Of a stretch of 64,000 nucleotides of DNA, positions 51,086-60,685 are shown in pieces. Where the stretch lies: the NCBI GenBank assembly GCA_964526665.1, contig CAZGJL010000002.1:1-64000 (forward strand), in the 5' to 3' direction. Source of the DNA: M50B91 sp964526665. GTDB lineage: Bacteria > Patescibacteriota > Gracilibacteria > UBA4473. Below the pieces are notes generated by a model. The model was not told the DNA's origin. It made no database searches and saw only the letters and a program-made list of their open reading frames with translations. Made by a program: the position numbers and the translations under genes. How positions within the stretch are numbered: position 1 is the stretch's first letter; every line of letters starts with the position of its first letter.

Positions 51086-53542
51086 ATGGAAAACACAATT
51101 CTAATTGCAATGGCGAGCGGGATAGGAGTGGCAATTTTTGCCGTATTATTCGTGCGATGGAATCGGAAACGAGAGGATTTTAAGCGATCACTCGATTTTA
51201 CGTTTCTTCAGATTCTCATTCCAAAAAAAGAATCCAAGGAAGATTATGAGCGAGAACGAGATCAGACAGCAGATATGCATAAGGTAGTGTCGATTGCTGA
51301 CCATTTTTTTCAATCTTTGTACGGGATTCGATCTCATGACATTGATCGTTTTTGGAAAAACCAAGACTTCATTTCTCTTGAATATATTGCAACAGATGGA
51401 GAGATTTGTTTTTATGTAGGTTGTCCGAGAGAGCTACAACAGGTTATTGAAAAACAAATAACGAGTTTCTATCCAGAAGCAGTAATAGAGCCAACAGAGT
51501 CGCCAAAAGTGTTTCATAAAAAAACACATCAGATAACAGGATTCATAACAGGAGAACGAAATTTTCGTTATCCAATTAAAACATTTAAAAACTTCGAGTC
51601 GGCTGATCCGGTGAATAATATTTTGAATTCACTTTCGAATGCATCAGATGACAAAGGGAATTCTGCAGCAGTGCAGATTATGATTCGTCCAGTAAAAGAT
51701 ACGTGGCAAAAATCAGCCAGAAAACTTTCAAAACGATTAGGGTCAGGGAAAACAGAGCTTGTATGGTGGAATCCGTTCTTGCTTCTGGGATCATTTCTCT
51801 CTCTTATGGTTCATGGGTCAGAAGAAGACTCCAAAAATTCTGATACAGGAGAAAAAGACACTGAATCACAGAAAACAACACAAGCAATTGAGGAAAAATC
51901 AGAACGGCACGGATTCAAAACAATTATTCGTTGTGTGACGAGTTCTCCAGAAAAGCGAACCGCACAAATAAATATGACATCGCTCTTGAACTCATTTAGT
52001 CAATACGGTGCACCAGCATTGAATTCTTTTCGCCATAGGAAGTGGCATAGTCGGCGAGAGTTAATTGCTAATTTTTTACTTCGAGCGTTTCGTCGTTCAT
52101 GGGTGACAAGAAATCCGCTCTTGCTTTCGACAGAAGAACTGGCCTCAATTTTTCACTTCCCACATACAAAATATAATAAGACACCAGGAGTGAAATGGCA
52201 GAACTTCAAGATCGCGCCGGTTCCTCACAACATTCCCACAAAGGGGCTTTATTTAGGAGACAATGTGTATCGAGGCGTAGTCCGTCCGATATATCTTTCG
52301 CCTGAAGATCGTTTTCGACATTTCTATGTTATTGGACAGACAGGTACTGGTAAATCATCGATTTTTCAGACGATGATTCGACAGGATTTAGGGGAAAATC
52401 GCGGAGTATGTGTAATTGATCCACATGGTTCTTTGGTAGAATCAGTGCTTCCGTTTGTCCCAAAAGAAAGAGTAGATGATGTGATAATTTTTGATCCATC
52501 AGATTTGGAACGACCAATGGGGCTCAATCTCTTGGAAGCAGATACAGATGAAGAGAGAGATATGGTAGCGCTCGATGCGATGAACATTATGATCAAGATG
52601 TTTGACGAGGAAACATTTGGCCCGCGAATTCAGGATTATTTCCGAAATGGAGTTTTGACTCTTATGGCAGATCCGGCGGGAGGAGCTTTGACGGACATTG
52701 TTCGTTTGTTTACCGATGACGCTTTTCAGCGAGCAAAAGTTCAACACGTGAAAAACCCAGTGGTGAAGAGCTTTTGGACAAAACAAATGGCGCAAACGGG
52801 ACAGCGTGAAAAACAAGAAATGATTCCGTATTTTTCTGCAAAATTTGGTGCGTTTGTGACCAATTCAATGATGCGAAATATTATTGGACAGACCAAATCA
52901 GCATTTGATTTTGCTTCTGTGATGGATGAAGGGAAGATTCTTTTCATGAATTTATCCAAAGGTATGACAGGGGAGATTAACTCAAAATTGTTAGGATTAA
53001 TTATTGTATCAAAACTACAAATGGCGGCATTGCGTCGGCAGAAAAAATTAACAGCAGGAGAGAAGCCGCAGGATTTCTTCCTCTATATCGATGAGTTCCA
53101 GAACTATGTGACCGACTCGATTGAGTCGATTCTCTCTGAGGCGCGAAAATATCGTTTGTCATTGAATATTGCTCACCAATATTTGGGACAAATTGATACA
53201 TCTGGATACAAGAAAGGATTGAATTTGAAAGAAGCCGTTTTTGGAAATGTCGGAACAATGATGTGTTACAAGATCGGTGCGCAAGATGCTGAGGAAATGG
53301 CAAAGGAAATGGCGCCGGTGTTTAGCGATCAAGACTTATTGAATATAGACGCTTTCAAATCAGCGATTAAATTAGCGGTAGATGGTCAGCCAAGTCGTCC
53401 ATTTTCTCTTAATGTGCAGAAACCGTGGCTTGAGAAGGGAAACGAAAAGATGTCGGATGCATTGAAGCAGATTTCACGGTTGACGCATGGGCGAAGCAAG
53501 AAATTCGTGGAGAAGGAGATTTTCACAAGACTTGATGTGTAA
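51086..53542 (+). CDS. VirD4/TraD-like conjugation-type ATPase
   Basis: 818 aa. One N-terminal membrane helix (residues 4-24), an approximately 380-residue region unlike named domains, then a HerA/FtsK-superfamily ATPase: Walker A YVIGQTGTGKSSIFQTMI, VCVIDPHGSLVESVLPFVP, FFLYIDEFQNYVTDSIESIL (Walker B) and SLNIAHQYLGQI. This is the type IV secretion coupling or DNA-transfer ATPase plan. Similar genes are frequent in CPR. Together with the pilin-like genes at 55895 and 60686-63323 it suggests a secretion or DNA-transfer apparatus (inference); VirB4 and relaxase genes are absent here. Confidence 0.8.
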   Translation: MENTILIAMASGIGVAIFAVLFVRWNRKREDFKRSLDFTFLQILIPKKESKEDYERERDQTADMHKVVSIADHFFQSLYGIRSHDIDRFWKNQDFISLEYIATDGEICFYVGCPRELQQVIEKQITSFYPEAVIEPTESPKVFHKKTHQITGFITGERNFRYPIKTFKNFESADPVNNILNSLSNASDDKGNSAAVQIMIRPVKDTWQKSARKLSKRLGSGKTELVWWNPFLLLGSFLSLMVHGSEEDSKNSDTGEKDTESQKTTQAIEEKSERHGFKTIIRCVTSSPEKRTAQINMTSLLNSFSQYGAPALNSFRHRKWHSRRELIANFLLRAFRRSWVTRNPLLLSTEELASIFHFPHTKYNKTPGVKWQNFKIAPVPHNIPTKGLYLGDNVYRGVVRPIYLSPEDRFRHFYVIGQTGTGKSSIFQTMIRQDLGENRGVCVIDPHGSLVESVLPFVPKERVDDVIIFDPSDLERPMGLNLLEADTDEERDMVALDAMNIMIKMFDEETFGPRIQDYFRNGVLTLMADPAGGALTDIVRLFTDDAFQRAKVQHVKNPVVKSFWTKQMAQTGQREKQEMIPYFSAKFGAFVTNSMMRNIIGQTKSAFDFASVMDEGKILFMNLSKGMTGEINSKLLGLIIVSKLQMAALRRQKKLTAGEKPQDFFLYIDEFQNYVTDSIESILSEARKYRLSLNIAHQYLGQIDTSGYKKGLNLKEAVFGNVGTMMCYKIGAQDAEEMAKEMAPVFSDQDLLNIDAFKSAIKLAVDGQPSRPFSLNVQKPWLEKGNEKMSDALKQISRLTHGRSKKFVEKEIFTRLDV

Positions 53543-53550
53543 TTTCTCTT

Positions 53551-53739
53551 AACTTTTTTCTTCGCGAAAAAAGTTACAAAAAAGCTCGTTGCGGTTGTTC
53601 ACTGGCAAACGAAATATTCTCGTTCATTAAACCGCCAAAGGCGGTTTGAGCATTCACTTTGAATAATCGTTTTTTGCTGTGCTCACAAATGCAACTTATT
53701 TGGAATCCTATTTGTTCCCCCTCTTGATGTAAGAGGGGG
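53551..53739. repeat. three consecutive hairpins
   Basis: (1) AACTTTTTTC/GAAAAAAGTT (53551-53560, 53566-53575), 8 nt after the ATPase stop. (2) AAACCGCC-AAA-GGCGGTTT (53629-53647). (3) CCCCCTCTT-GATGT-AAGAGGGGG (53717-53739), followed by TTAGGGGGTG. The first may be the ATPase terminator. The other two look like extragenic palindromes. No gene lies in 53543-53759. Confidence 0.6.
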
Positions 53740-53759
53740 TTAGGGGGTGATATATACTT

Positions 53760-55778
53760 CTAAAAAAACACCTCACCACTCTCAACTTTCGCCTTGAGCT
53801 TTGGATATTTCTCCAACGTAACATCTTCTTTCAGAACCCTGATGGCACAATCCCGCGCATCCTGCAACATTTGCAAATCCGATAAATCCGCGCACTTGAA
53901 GTCCGGCATTCCCGCCTGCTTGGTTCCATAGAGCTCTCCCATTCCACGAAGCTCGAGATCGATTTCTGCCAACTTCTGTCCAGAGTGGTGTTTCTCCATC
54001 GCCTGGAGTCGTGTTTTGTGCTTGTCTTCCATTTTGCCCACCATGAGGAAACAATAGGATTGCATGTCGTTACGTCCGATTCTCCCACGGAATTGATGGA
54101 GTTGCGCGAGACCGAATCGTTCGCTGTTCTCAATCATCATTATCGTCGCATTGGGAATATCGACCCCGACTTCAATTACGCTCGTGGAGACGAGAATATC
54201 GAATTCTCGGTTTTTGAATCGTCCCATAATGGCATCTTTTTCCTTCTGTTTCATCTTCCCATGCAAGAATTCTACTTTGCGATTGTGGAAAACTTGTGCA
54301 ATACGTCCATACTCCGTCATTACGTTTTTTGCCTCAATTTTGTCTGATTCATCTACGAGGGGACACACCCAGAACACTTGTCGTCCTTTCATAATATGAT
54401 CGTCGGCGAAGAGCTCCATCTTTTTCCGCATGGCATCGTTTCCCACGACGCGGGTGATGATTTTTTTCCTCCCTGGTGGCAGTTCATTTATTATGGACAA
54501 ATCTTGGTCTCCATAAACGGTTAAGGCGAGTGTTCGCGGAATTGGTGTAGCGGTCATGGCCACGACGTGACATCCTGTTTCTCCTAGAATCGCGCGTTGC
54601 TTGACCCCGAACCGGTGTTGTTCGTCGATTACTGCGAGTCCCAAGTTTTTGAACACGGTATTTTCCGTCAAGATCGCGTGGGTTCCTATAAGTACATTAA
54701 TTTGTCCTCCGGCGAGATCACGTTTTATTTTCTCTTTATTCTTTTCAGTGGTTGCTCCTATAAGGAGTTCGCATCGAACCTCTGGACCAAAGAACTTCAA
54801 CGCGTTCGCAAAGTGCTGTTGCGCCAAAATGGCCGTGGGGGCGAGAATTGATACTTGATTTCCAGCACGGACGTGTGGACTGCTCGCCAAGAAGGCAACA
54901 ATTGTTTTCCCGCTTCCTACGTCTCCCTGCACGAGGCGGTGTGCGGAACGATCGAGTTCGAAGTCTTTGAGTATAGAAAAGAGGGTTTTCTTTTGCGCGG
55001 TGGTGAGTTCGAAGGGCACTTTTTTCAAATCTTCTTTTGTCGGTTCTGCATCAAAAACTATTTTATATGGGTTTCGTGCGGCTTGTTCGCGTAAAAATTT
55101 CTCTCTCAACACGCGAACTTGAATCTCAAAAATCTCTTCAAACGCGAGTCTCGCTCGTGCGGCGCTCCAGGATTCGACACTGTTTGGCACATGAATTTGT
55201 TTCACGGCTTCGGATTTGTCCATCAAATCACGGGATTTGAGTATCTCTTTTGGTAAAAATTCTTGGAATTCTTTTGAAAAAATGAGACATCCAGAGACTT
55301 TTTCTCGTAACCATTTACTCGTTATGGGGGGAGATTCCGGATATACAGCGCGCAATCCGCCGACGTGTACGTTTTGTTCTAGGTGTACTTCCGGATTGGA
55401 GATCTGAATTTTCCCATAATTCCGCGTTACTTTCCCCACGAGCCAGGCTTTTGTATCGTCTTGGAAGTTCTTTAATTTATATGGAACGACAAACCAAATC
55501 ACATCGATCGTCGATCCGTCTTCCAAAATCAGTGCCGCACGTCCTAATTTCTTCCCTCGAGGAGTTTTTTCTACTCGAAAATCACATAATTGTCCGACAA
55601 GAGTGTTTTTTTCTCCTAATTTTATTTCAGAAAACAAAGATTTTTCGTCAGTCGATTCCAGAGCTCTCGGGAAAAATCCCAAAAGATCCCGAATAGTCTT
55701 AAGTCCCATGTAGTCTAGCTTTTTGATGTGCGAGGGGGTCGTCCGGAGCACAGATTTTAACGGAAAGTCTAGATTCAT
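53760..55778 (-). CDS. recG: ATP-dependent DNA helicase RecG
   Basis: 672 aa. It remodels stalled forks and Holliday junctions. The N-terminal wedge OB domain (LVGQLCDFRVEKTPRGKKLGRAALILEDGS), Walker A VQGDVGSGKTIVAF, VIDEQHRFGVKQR (DEQH box), TATPIPRTLALTVYGD, STSVIEVGVDIPNAT and HQFRGRIGRN are typical. ATG 55778 is favoured over ATG 55787: TACAAT, which includes the AT of the earlier codon, ends 7 nt before 55778, so the earlier ATG is probably promoter sequence. Confidence 0.95.
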   Translation of the reverse strand: MNLDFPLKSVLRTTPSHIKKLDYMGLKTIRDLLGFFPRALESTDEKSLFSEIKLGEKNTLVGQLCDFRVEKTPRGKKLGRAALILEDGSTIDVIWFVVPYKLKNFQDDTKAWLVGKVTRNYGKIQISNPEVHLEQNVHVGGLRAVYPESPPITSKWLREKVSGCLIFSKEFQEFLPKEILKSRDLMDKSEAVKQIHVPNSVESWSAARARLAFEEIFEIQVRVLREKFLREQAARNPYKIVFDAEPTKEDLKKVPFELTTAQKKTLFSILKDFELDRSAHRLVQGDVGSGKTIVAFLASSPHVRAGNQVSILAPTAILAQQHFANALKFFGPEVRCELLIGATTEKNKEKIKRDLAGGQINVLIGTHAILTENTVFKNLGLAVIDEQHRFGVKQRAILGETGCHVVAMTATPIPRTLALTVYGDQDLSIINELPPGRKKIITRVVGNDAMRKKMELFADDHIMKGRQVFWVCPLVDESDKIEAKNVMTEYGRIAQVFHNRKVEFLHGKMKQKEKDAIMGRFKNREFDILVSTSVIEVGVDIPNATIMMIENSERFGLAQLHQFRGRIGRNDMQSYCFLMVGKMEDKHKTRLQAMEKHHSGQKLAEIDLELRGMGELYGTKQAGMPDFKCADLSDLQMLQDARDCAIRVLKEDVTLEKYPKLKAKVESGEVFF

Positions 55779-55785
55779 TACTGGC

Positions 55786-55791
55786 ATTGTA
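55786..55791 (-). promoter_or_regulatory. recG -10 box, leaderless type
   Basis: Reverse strand TACAAT (55791-55786), 7 nt, ATG at 55778. The -35 region is poor (AT-rich). Confidence 0.45.
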
Positions 55792-55894
55792 CAAAAAATA
55801 TATAAAAAAAACTTGCCAAAAGACGAGAGTTGTCGGAAAATTTGTAGCGAAGAACTCGCGATTGCGGGAAATAATACAATTTACTCCATTCACA

Positions 55895-56263
55895 ATGAAA
55901 AAATTTATGGCACCACTTCTCGGATTAGTACTAGCTACGGTGCTATTTATAGACCCAGCATTCGCACAGCTTATCGATCCATCAGATAGCCCCTCCAATA
56001 TTCAAGGAGCAACTGGAAGTGAGGGATCGTTTCGAAGTATTTTACGAACAATTATCAACTTTGTACTCTACTTCCTTGGATTAATAGCAACAATCATGGT
56101 GATTTACGGAGGATTCCTTTACATCACATCTCAAGGAGAAGACACAGAGAAAGCAAAGAAAGTTCTTATGTATGCTGTAATCGGTATTGTGATCATCTTG
56201 ATCTCATTCGCATTGGTAAACACATTGTTGACTGCTGCAGACGGAGTAAGTACAGGATTCTAA
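55895..56263 (+). CDS. VirB2/TrbC-like pilin
   Basis: 122 aa. A signal peptide (MKKFMAPLLGLVLATVLFIDPAFA, cleavage after AFA, residue 24) is followed by a short linker and one two-helix module (about 46-113): helix, loop TSQGEDTEKAKK, helix. This is the plan of the VirB2/TrbC pilin subunits of type IV secretion systems. The same module recurs three times in each of the proteins at 60686 and 62187. ATG 55895 is set by the signal peptide; the longer open frame upstream is not coding. A terminator follows. Confidence 0.8.
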   Translation: MKKFMAPLLGLVLATVLFIDPAFAQLIDPSDSPSNIQGATGSEGSFRSILRTIINFVLYFLGLIATIMVIYGGFLYITSQGEDTEKAKKVLMYAVIGIVIILISFALVNTLLTAADGVSTGF

Positions 56264-56288
56264 GAAAGAAGTTTATTACAAATTTAAA

Positions 56289-56316
56289 AACCCTGCTGCG
56301 AAGCGGGGTTTTTTGT
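56289..56316 (+). terminator. pilin terminator overlapping the ftsK -35
   Basis: A 9-bp stem (56289-56297 with 56302-56310), loop GCGA, then six T; the end of the T-run forms the TTGTAT -35 of ftsK (56313-56318). Confidence 0.85.
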
Positions 56317-56341
56317 ATTTCAAAAGATTATCCGATATAAT
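56313..56341 (+). promoter_or_regulatory. leaderless-type promoter of ftsK
   Basis: TTGTAT (56313-56318), 17 nt, TATAAT (56336-56341), 8 nt, ATG at 56350. Confidence 0.75.
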
Positions 56342-56349
56342 ACTGCTTG

Positions 56350-58641
56350 ATGATGAGATACCGCAAATCAGCCCCGAGTGTGAAAATTCCTGCCTCTGTT
56401 CTTCGACGTGAAGCACAAAAGGCGGCAAAAAAAATGATTACAGCAGAAAAAAAGAAAGAAAAACTGAGAACAACACGTGAAAAATCAAAGGCAAGAACAA
56501 AAGATCAGATTGAAAAAAAGAAATTTCGAAAAGAAAAAACCATTGATATGTTCGACAACCATCTGCAACGAGAATTGTGGGCAAGTGGATGGATTATTAT
56601 GGGAGTATTGCTGATTGCTGTCTTCGCAAGTGAGGCAGAATTTTCTCAATCAGTTTCACGGGGATTGCGCTGGTCGTTCGGAGTGGGAGCGTGGATTTTA
56701 CCTGCAATAGCGATTTTGACAGGGATCATGCTTTTGATAAAACGAGAATTTGAAGTTCTTCCTATCCGTATTGCGTCACTTGTGGGGCTTGGGATTTCTG
56801 TGCTCGGAATTGTGAATTTATTTGTGCCACACGCAGACTCTCTTGCTCTAGCACATGAGTATGGAGGATCCATTGGATTTACGATCGGATTTTTCCCTCG
56901 TGAATTTTTAGGAACAGGTGTTACGGCGGTACTTCTCCTCGGCCTTGTATGGCTTTGTGCAACAGTTGGATTTAATATTCGTTGGTCTTCTTTCTTTTCA
57001 GCGGGAAAGACCACAAAGAAGGAACCTGCGACAATAAAACGGAGTGAAAAGGAAAAAGAAATCATTTCAGAAGTTACAAAGGGGCGTTTTGAAAATGAAT
57101 TAGAAATTATTGATACCACGAAGCCAAGCGATAAGAAAAAGAACGATAATGAAATAAAGCTGGCGTCACCGAATGAATTAGATGAATTAACAAAAGCAAA
57201 AAATAGGGCTCTGAGTGGGCAATGGGAAGAACCGTCTATTGATTTACTACAAAAACAAGTAGCAACCATCACGGTAAACGAGAAGAAACTTCGAGACGAT
57301 GCAGAAAAAATTCGCGAGAAATTTGAACAATTCGGGATCGATGTAACGATGAAATCAGTTCATGTAGGACCAACCGTAACACAATTCACCCTTGAGCCAG
57401 CGCCGGGAGTAAAATTAACAAAAATTACCGGACTAAAAAATGACTTAGCACTTACTTTAGCTGCAGAGTCTATTCGTATTGAAGCTCCTATTCGTGGAAA
57501 AAGTTTGGTGGGAATAGAAATTCCAAATGAAAAGAGGGCTATTGTAGGAATGCGAGAAATTATTGAGTCTGAATCGTGGGAAGAAGAAAAATCACTCCTG
57601 AAGCTTGCTGTGGGACGGGATGTTTCAGGGAAACCCATTGTTATTGATTTAGCAAAAATGCCGCATCTTTTGATTGCGGGGAAAACAGGATCAGGGAAAT
57701 CAGTTGGAATGAATGCTTTTCTTTGTAGTTTGCTTTGGAATAATCCTCCCTCGAAATTACGTCTTATTCTTATTGATCCAAAACGGGTGGAATTGAAGCG
57801 TTATGAAAAATTGCCACATCTTCTGACACCAGTGATTGTTGAACCAGAGAAATCAGTATCAGCTCTAGCATGGGCCGTCGCAGAAATGAACCGTCGTTAC
57901 AAAATGTTGTCGGCAGCGAGTGTTGTAAATCTGGATCAGTATAATAAAAAATTCCCAGAGAAAAACGAGCCCAAAATAGTAATTGTAATTGATGAACTTG
58001 CGGACTTGATGATGGTAGCAGGAAAAGACGTAGAAGCAGCGGTTGTCCGTATTGCACAACTAGCTCGAGCCGTAGGAATGCATTTAATAGTCGCTACACA
58101 GCGTCCGTCAGTAGACGTAGTAACAGGACTGATAAAAGCCAATCTACCAGCAAGAATTGCCTTTCGCGTATCTTCACAGATTGATTCACGAACTATTATT
58201 GATGGAATGGGAGCAGAAAGTCTGCTGGGGTTAGGAGACATGCTTTCTCTTGATGGAAATTCGGGGGCATTGACTCGTGTACAGGGAATTTATATTTCTA
58301 ACGACGAAGTGACACGTATTACAAATCATATAAAACTCCAGTTCCCAGAAATGATTGCTAATGATGAAGTAACAAGTCAGTCAATTAAAGGAATGGCGAA
58401 AGGAGGGGTTTTGACAGCAGGAACACCAAAAGACGTAACAGACGAAAATCTCGACGCACTCTATGAAGATGCCGTTAATCTAATCCTAGAAACAGGAAAA
58501 GCATCTGCGAGCTTTCTTCAGCGTCGCCTGGAAGTAGGGTATGCACGTGCAGCTCGAATTCTGGATCAAATGGAAGGAAGAGGAATTATTGGTCCTGCGC
58601 GCGGAGCAAAACCCCGTGAAGTTTTTGGCCGTCAAGAATGA
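56350..58641 (+). CDS. ftsK: DNA translocase FtsK
   Basis: 763 aa. A basic N-terminus, four membrane helices (about residues 70-210), a short charged linker, then the alpha/beta motor: FEQFGIDVTMKSVHVGPTVTQFTLEPAPG (alpha domain), Walker A LIAGKTGSGKSVGMN, IVIVIDELADLMMV (Walker B), RPSVDVVTGLIKANLPARIAFRVSSQIDSRTIID, and a C-terminal gamma winged-helix (ASASFLQRRLEVGYARAARILDQME) that normally reads KOPS. Two tandem ATG codons follow the promoter; the first is used. The linker is short, as is common in small genomes. Its TGA overlaps the next start. Confidence 0.95.
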   Translation: MMRYRKSAPSVKIPASVLRREAQKAAKKMITAEKKKEKLRTTREKSKARTKDQIEKKKFRKEKTIDMFDNHLQRELWASGWIIMGVLLIAVFASEAEFSQSVSRGLRWSFGVGAWILPAIAILTGIMLLIKREFEVLPIRIASLVGLGISVLGIVNLFVPHADSLALAHEYGGSIGFTIGFFPREFLGTGVTAVLLLGLVWLCATVGFNIRWSSFFSAGKTTKKEPATIKRSEKEKEIISEVTKGRFENELEIIDTTKPSDKKKNDNEIKLASPNELDELTKAKNRALSGQWEEPSIDLLQKQVATITVNEKKLRDDAEKIREKFEQFGIDVTMKSVHVGPTVTQFTLEPAPGVKLTKITGLKNDLALTLAAESIRIEAPIRGKSLVGIEIPNEKRAIVGMREIIESESWEEEKSLLKLAVGRDVSGKPIVIDLAKMPHLLIAGKTGSGKSVGMNAFLCSLLWNNPPSKLRLILIDPKRVELKRYEKLPHLLTPVIVEPEKSVSALAWAVAEMNRRYKMLSAASVVNLDQYNKKFPEKNEPKIVIVIDELADLMMVAGKDVEAAVVRIAQLARAVGMHLIVATQRPSVDVVTGLIKANLPARIAFRVSSQIDSRTIIDGMGAESLLGLGDMLSLDGNSGALTRVQGIYISNDEVTRITNHIKLQFPEMIANDEVTSQSIKGMAKGGVLTAGTPKDVTDENLDALYEDAVNLILETGKASASFLQRRLEVGYARAARILDQMEGRGIIGPARGAKPREVFGRQE

Positions 58642-59579
58642 AACCATTTGACCTACTCGCTTTCGGATCATTAACGCTCGATACATTTGTTGCGTTAGAC
58701 GAGATGGAGTTAGAAAACCATGGGAAAAAAGAATGGATGGCGCTTCCTGTAGGAGACAAAATTTCTATGCATACGAAGTCAAAACATGTAGGAGGAAGTG
58801 CAGCGAATACGACGACGGGACTTGCAAAATTGGGGTTTCGGGTCGGTGTATATGGATCTGTGGGAGATGATGAATCTGGACGTGTAATTCGTCATTTACT
58901 AGAACACAGAAAAGTTTTCACGGCAGGATTATCAGAACAAAAAAACACACCGAGTTCGAGTTCAATTATTATCATGACTCCGGATGGACAGCGTACAGTG
59001 TTGCATGAACGCACGACGTATACGCATTTTGAAAATTTCCCTCATGGAATTCCTGAAACACGAGCCTTGTATATTGGACATTTGGACAAAAAAGAGTCGC
59101 CACTCTTCGAACATCTTTCTTCATGGCGTGAGAAAGGAGACCATTTGGTAATTTGGAATCCCGGAAAAACACAATTCGCAGAAGGGTTTAAGAACTTTCT
59201 TCATGTATATCCGGCAATTGATTGTCTTATTTTGAACAGAGAAGAGCTAGAATTATTTACAGAGAAGAAAGGAAAGGCTGAAGAGATAGCACAACAATTT
59301 ATCGACAAAGGAGTGAGCAGGGTAGTCATTACCAATAGCCAAAAAGGAGCTCATTTTATTTCCAAAGAAAAGACATTCTTTCAGCCAACATTAGATAAGA
59401 GAGAGCCAGTGTGTACCCTTGGGGCAGGAGACGCGTTCGCAGTCGGTGTTGTGGCAGCATTATTACAAGACAAAGTGCCAGAAGATCAATTACTTTGGGG
59501 AACCAAAAGTGCAGAGTCCGTGATTCGGGAGTTTGGAGCGCAGGTTGGACAGATTGGGAGAAAGGAAATTGAGAAGTAA
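58638..59579 (+). CDS. PfkB-family carbohydrate/nucleoside kinase
   Basis: 313 aa. Ribokinase fold: N-terminal HVGGSAANTTTGLAKLGFRVGVYGSVGDDESG and C-terminal signature CTLGAGDAFAVGVVAALL with the catalytic Asp. A specific substrate (ribose, adenosine, fructose phosphate or other) cannot be assigned from these motifs. ATG overlaps the ftsK TGA (ATGA), so it is translated by coupling. It lies tail to tail with mutY, 5 nt apart. Confidence 0.9.
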   Translation: MKPFDLLAFGSLTLDTFVALDEMELENHGKKEWMALPVGDKISMHTKSKHVGGSAANTTTGLAKLGFRVGVYGSVGDDESGRVIRHLLEHRKVFTAGLSEQKNTPSSSSIIIMTPDGQRTVLHERTTYTHFENFPHGIPETRALYIGHLDKKESPLFEHLSSWREKGDHLVIWNPGKTQFAEGFKNFLHVYPAIDCLILNREELELFTEKKGKAEEIAQQFIDKGVSRVVITNSQKGAHFISKEKTFFQPTLDKREPVCTLGAGDAFAVGVVAALLQDKVPEDQLLWGTKSAESVIREFGAQVGQIGRKEIEK

Positions 59580-59584
59580 TACTT

Positions 59585-60637
59585 TTACACCTTCATTTTC
59601 TTCAACTTCTCAATACATTCAGCATTTGTTTCAAGAAAAGAGAGTCCATGGAATTTATCTGGGGCTACCCATCGAAATTCTTGCCCCTCTAAGGCTTTTG
59701 GTTCGCCCTTTTGGACCTGGCATCGATGAAAGCGAAGTAAGAGCTCAGTTCGCTCAAATTCAACCAAAATTTCGCAAAAATGAGGACGTACTGAAACATC
59801 AACGCCAAGTTCTTCTCGAATCTCCCGTTTTACGCAATCTCGAAAGTTTTCTCCTTTTTCTCGTTTTCCTCCAGGGAATTCCCATTGACCGACAAATGAT
59901 TTCCCCATTGGGCGAGTTTGAACCAAGTATTTTCCATCACGAAGAATACAAGCCGCACCAACTTCAATACGGAATTTCCCAGAACGTTTTTTCTTTGGGG
60001 AGGGTTTCTTTTTTTCTGTTTTGAATTTTTTTAATATGTCTTCTGTGAAAATTCCTGTCAATTCGCCATCCAATGTTTCTCCTGTACGAATAGCACTTGC
60101 AAGATCCATCATAGCGTTATTCCATATTCTTCCTGAACTTGCAGCGTTAACAAGTTTTTGAGCTTGTTTTTCAATGTCTTCCTTGGGCCAGAGAACTTTA
60201 ATTATTTTTTGAATATTTGTGTCTATGGCAGCAACGCTCTCGTCCCATGCAAAGGCACGAATCGCTCGCGCAGTATATATTCCAATTCCGGGGAAAGATT
60301 CTAAATCTTTTTGTTCCCTGGGGAATTCTCCATTGAAATCATTTACAATTTTCTGAGCCGTTCGGAGCATATTTTTTCCTCTAGAATAAAACCCCAGGCC
60401 GCGCCACACAGGATAGACTTCTTGCCATTTTGCTTGAGCAAGAGATTCTACCGTGGGGAACTTTTCCAAAAACTTTGGATAAAAATCCTTTTTCACCCGT
60501 GGCACTTGCGTTTGTTGAAGCATAACTTCTGAAACCCAAATCTGATATGGATTAGTTGTTTCGCGCCATGGCAATGTGCGTCCGTGAACGTCATACCATT
60601 TTTCTAGTGCCGTCGAAAATTTCGCCGGATCAATCAT
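59585..60637 (-). CDS. mutY: MutY-like adenine glycosylase without Fe-S cluster, fused to an active-type Nudix domain
   Basis: 350 aa. It removes A opposite 8-oxoG. The HhH-GPD domain has the catalytic Glu (WVSEVMLQQTQV), FPGIGIYTARAI and the catalytic Asp (AAIDTNIQKII). After MDLASAIRTGETL, where MutY normally has the CxxxxxxCxxCxxxxxC ligands of a [4Fe-4S] cluster, there are no Cys at all. A Lys-rich linker (KKKPSPKKKRSGK) leads to a Nudix domain with the full box GGKREKGENFRDCVKREIREELGV (GX5EX7REUXEEXGU), as in 8-oxo-dGTPases rather than the usual degenerate MutY C-domain. Confidence 0.88.
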   Translation of the reverse strand: MIDPAKFSTALEKWYDVHGRTLPWRETTNPYQIWVSEVMLQQTQVPRVKKDFYPKFLEKFPTVESLAQAKWQEVYPVWRGLGFYSRGKNMLRTAQKIVNDFNGEFPREQKDLESFPGIGIYTARAIRAFAWDESVAAIDTNIQKIIKVLWPKEDIEKQAQKLVNAASSGRIWNNAMMDLASAIRTGETLDGELTGIFTEDILKKFKTEKKKPSPKKKRSGKFRIEVGAACILRDGKYLVQTRPMGKSFVGQWEFPGGKREKGENFRDCVKREIREELGVDVSVRPHFCEILVEFERTELLLRFHRCQVQKGEPKALEGQEFRWVAPDKFHGLSFLETNAECIEKLKKMKV

Positions 60638-60646
60638 TTCGTTTGT

Positions 60647-60675
60647 AGTTTCTCTAAAAAGAAGTGTTCCTGCAA
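60647..60675 (-). promoter_or_regulatory. leaderless-type promoter of mutY
   Basis: Reverse strand: TTGCAG (60675-60670), 17 nt, GAAACT (60652-60647), 9 nt, ATG at 60637. Confidence 0.5.
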
Positions 60676-60685
60676 CTTTTTTGCC

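Noticed and set aside
53629..53739. CRISPR array or attachment site
   Set aside because: The hairpins differ from each other in sequence and are not regularly spaced repeats.
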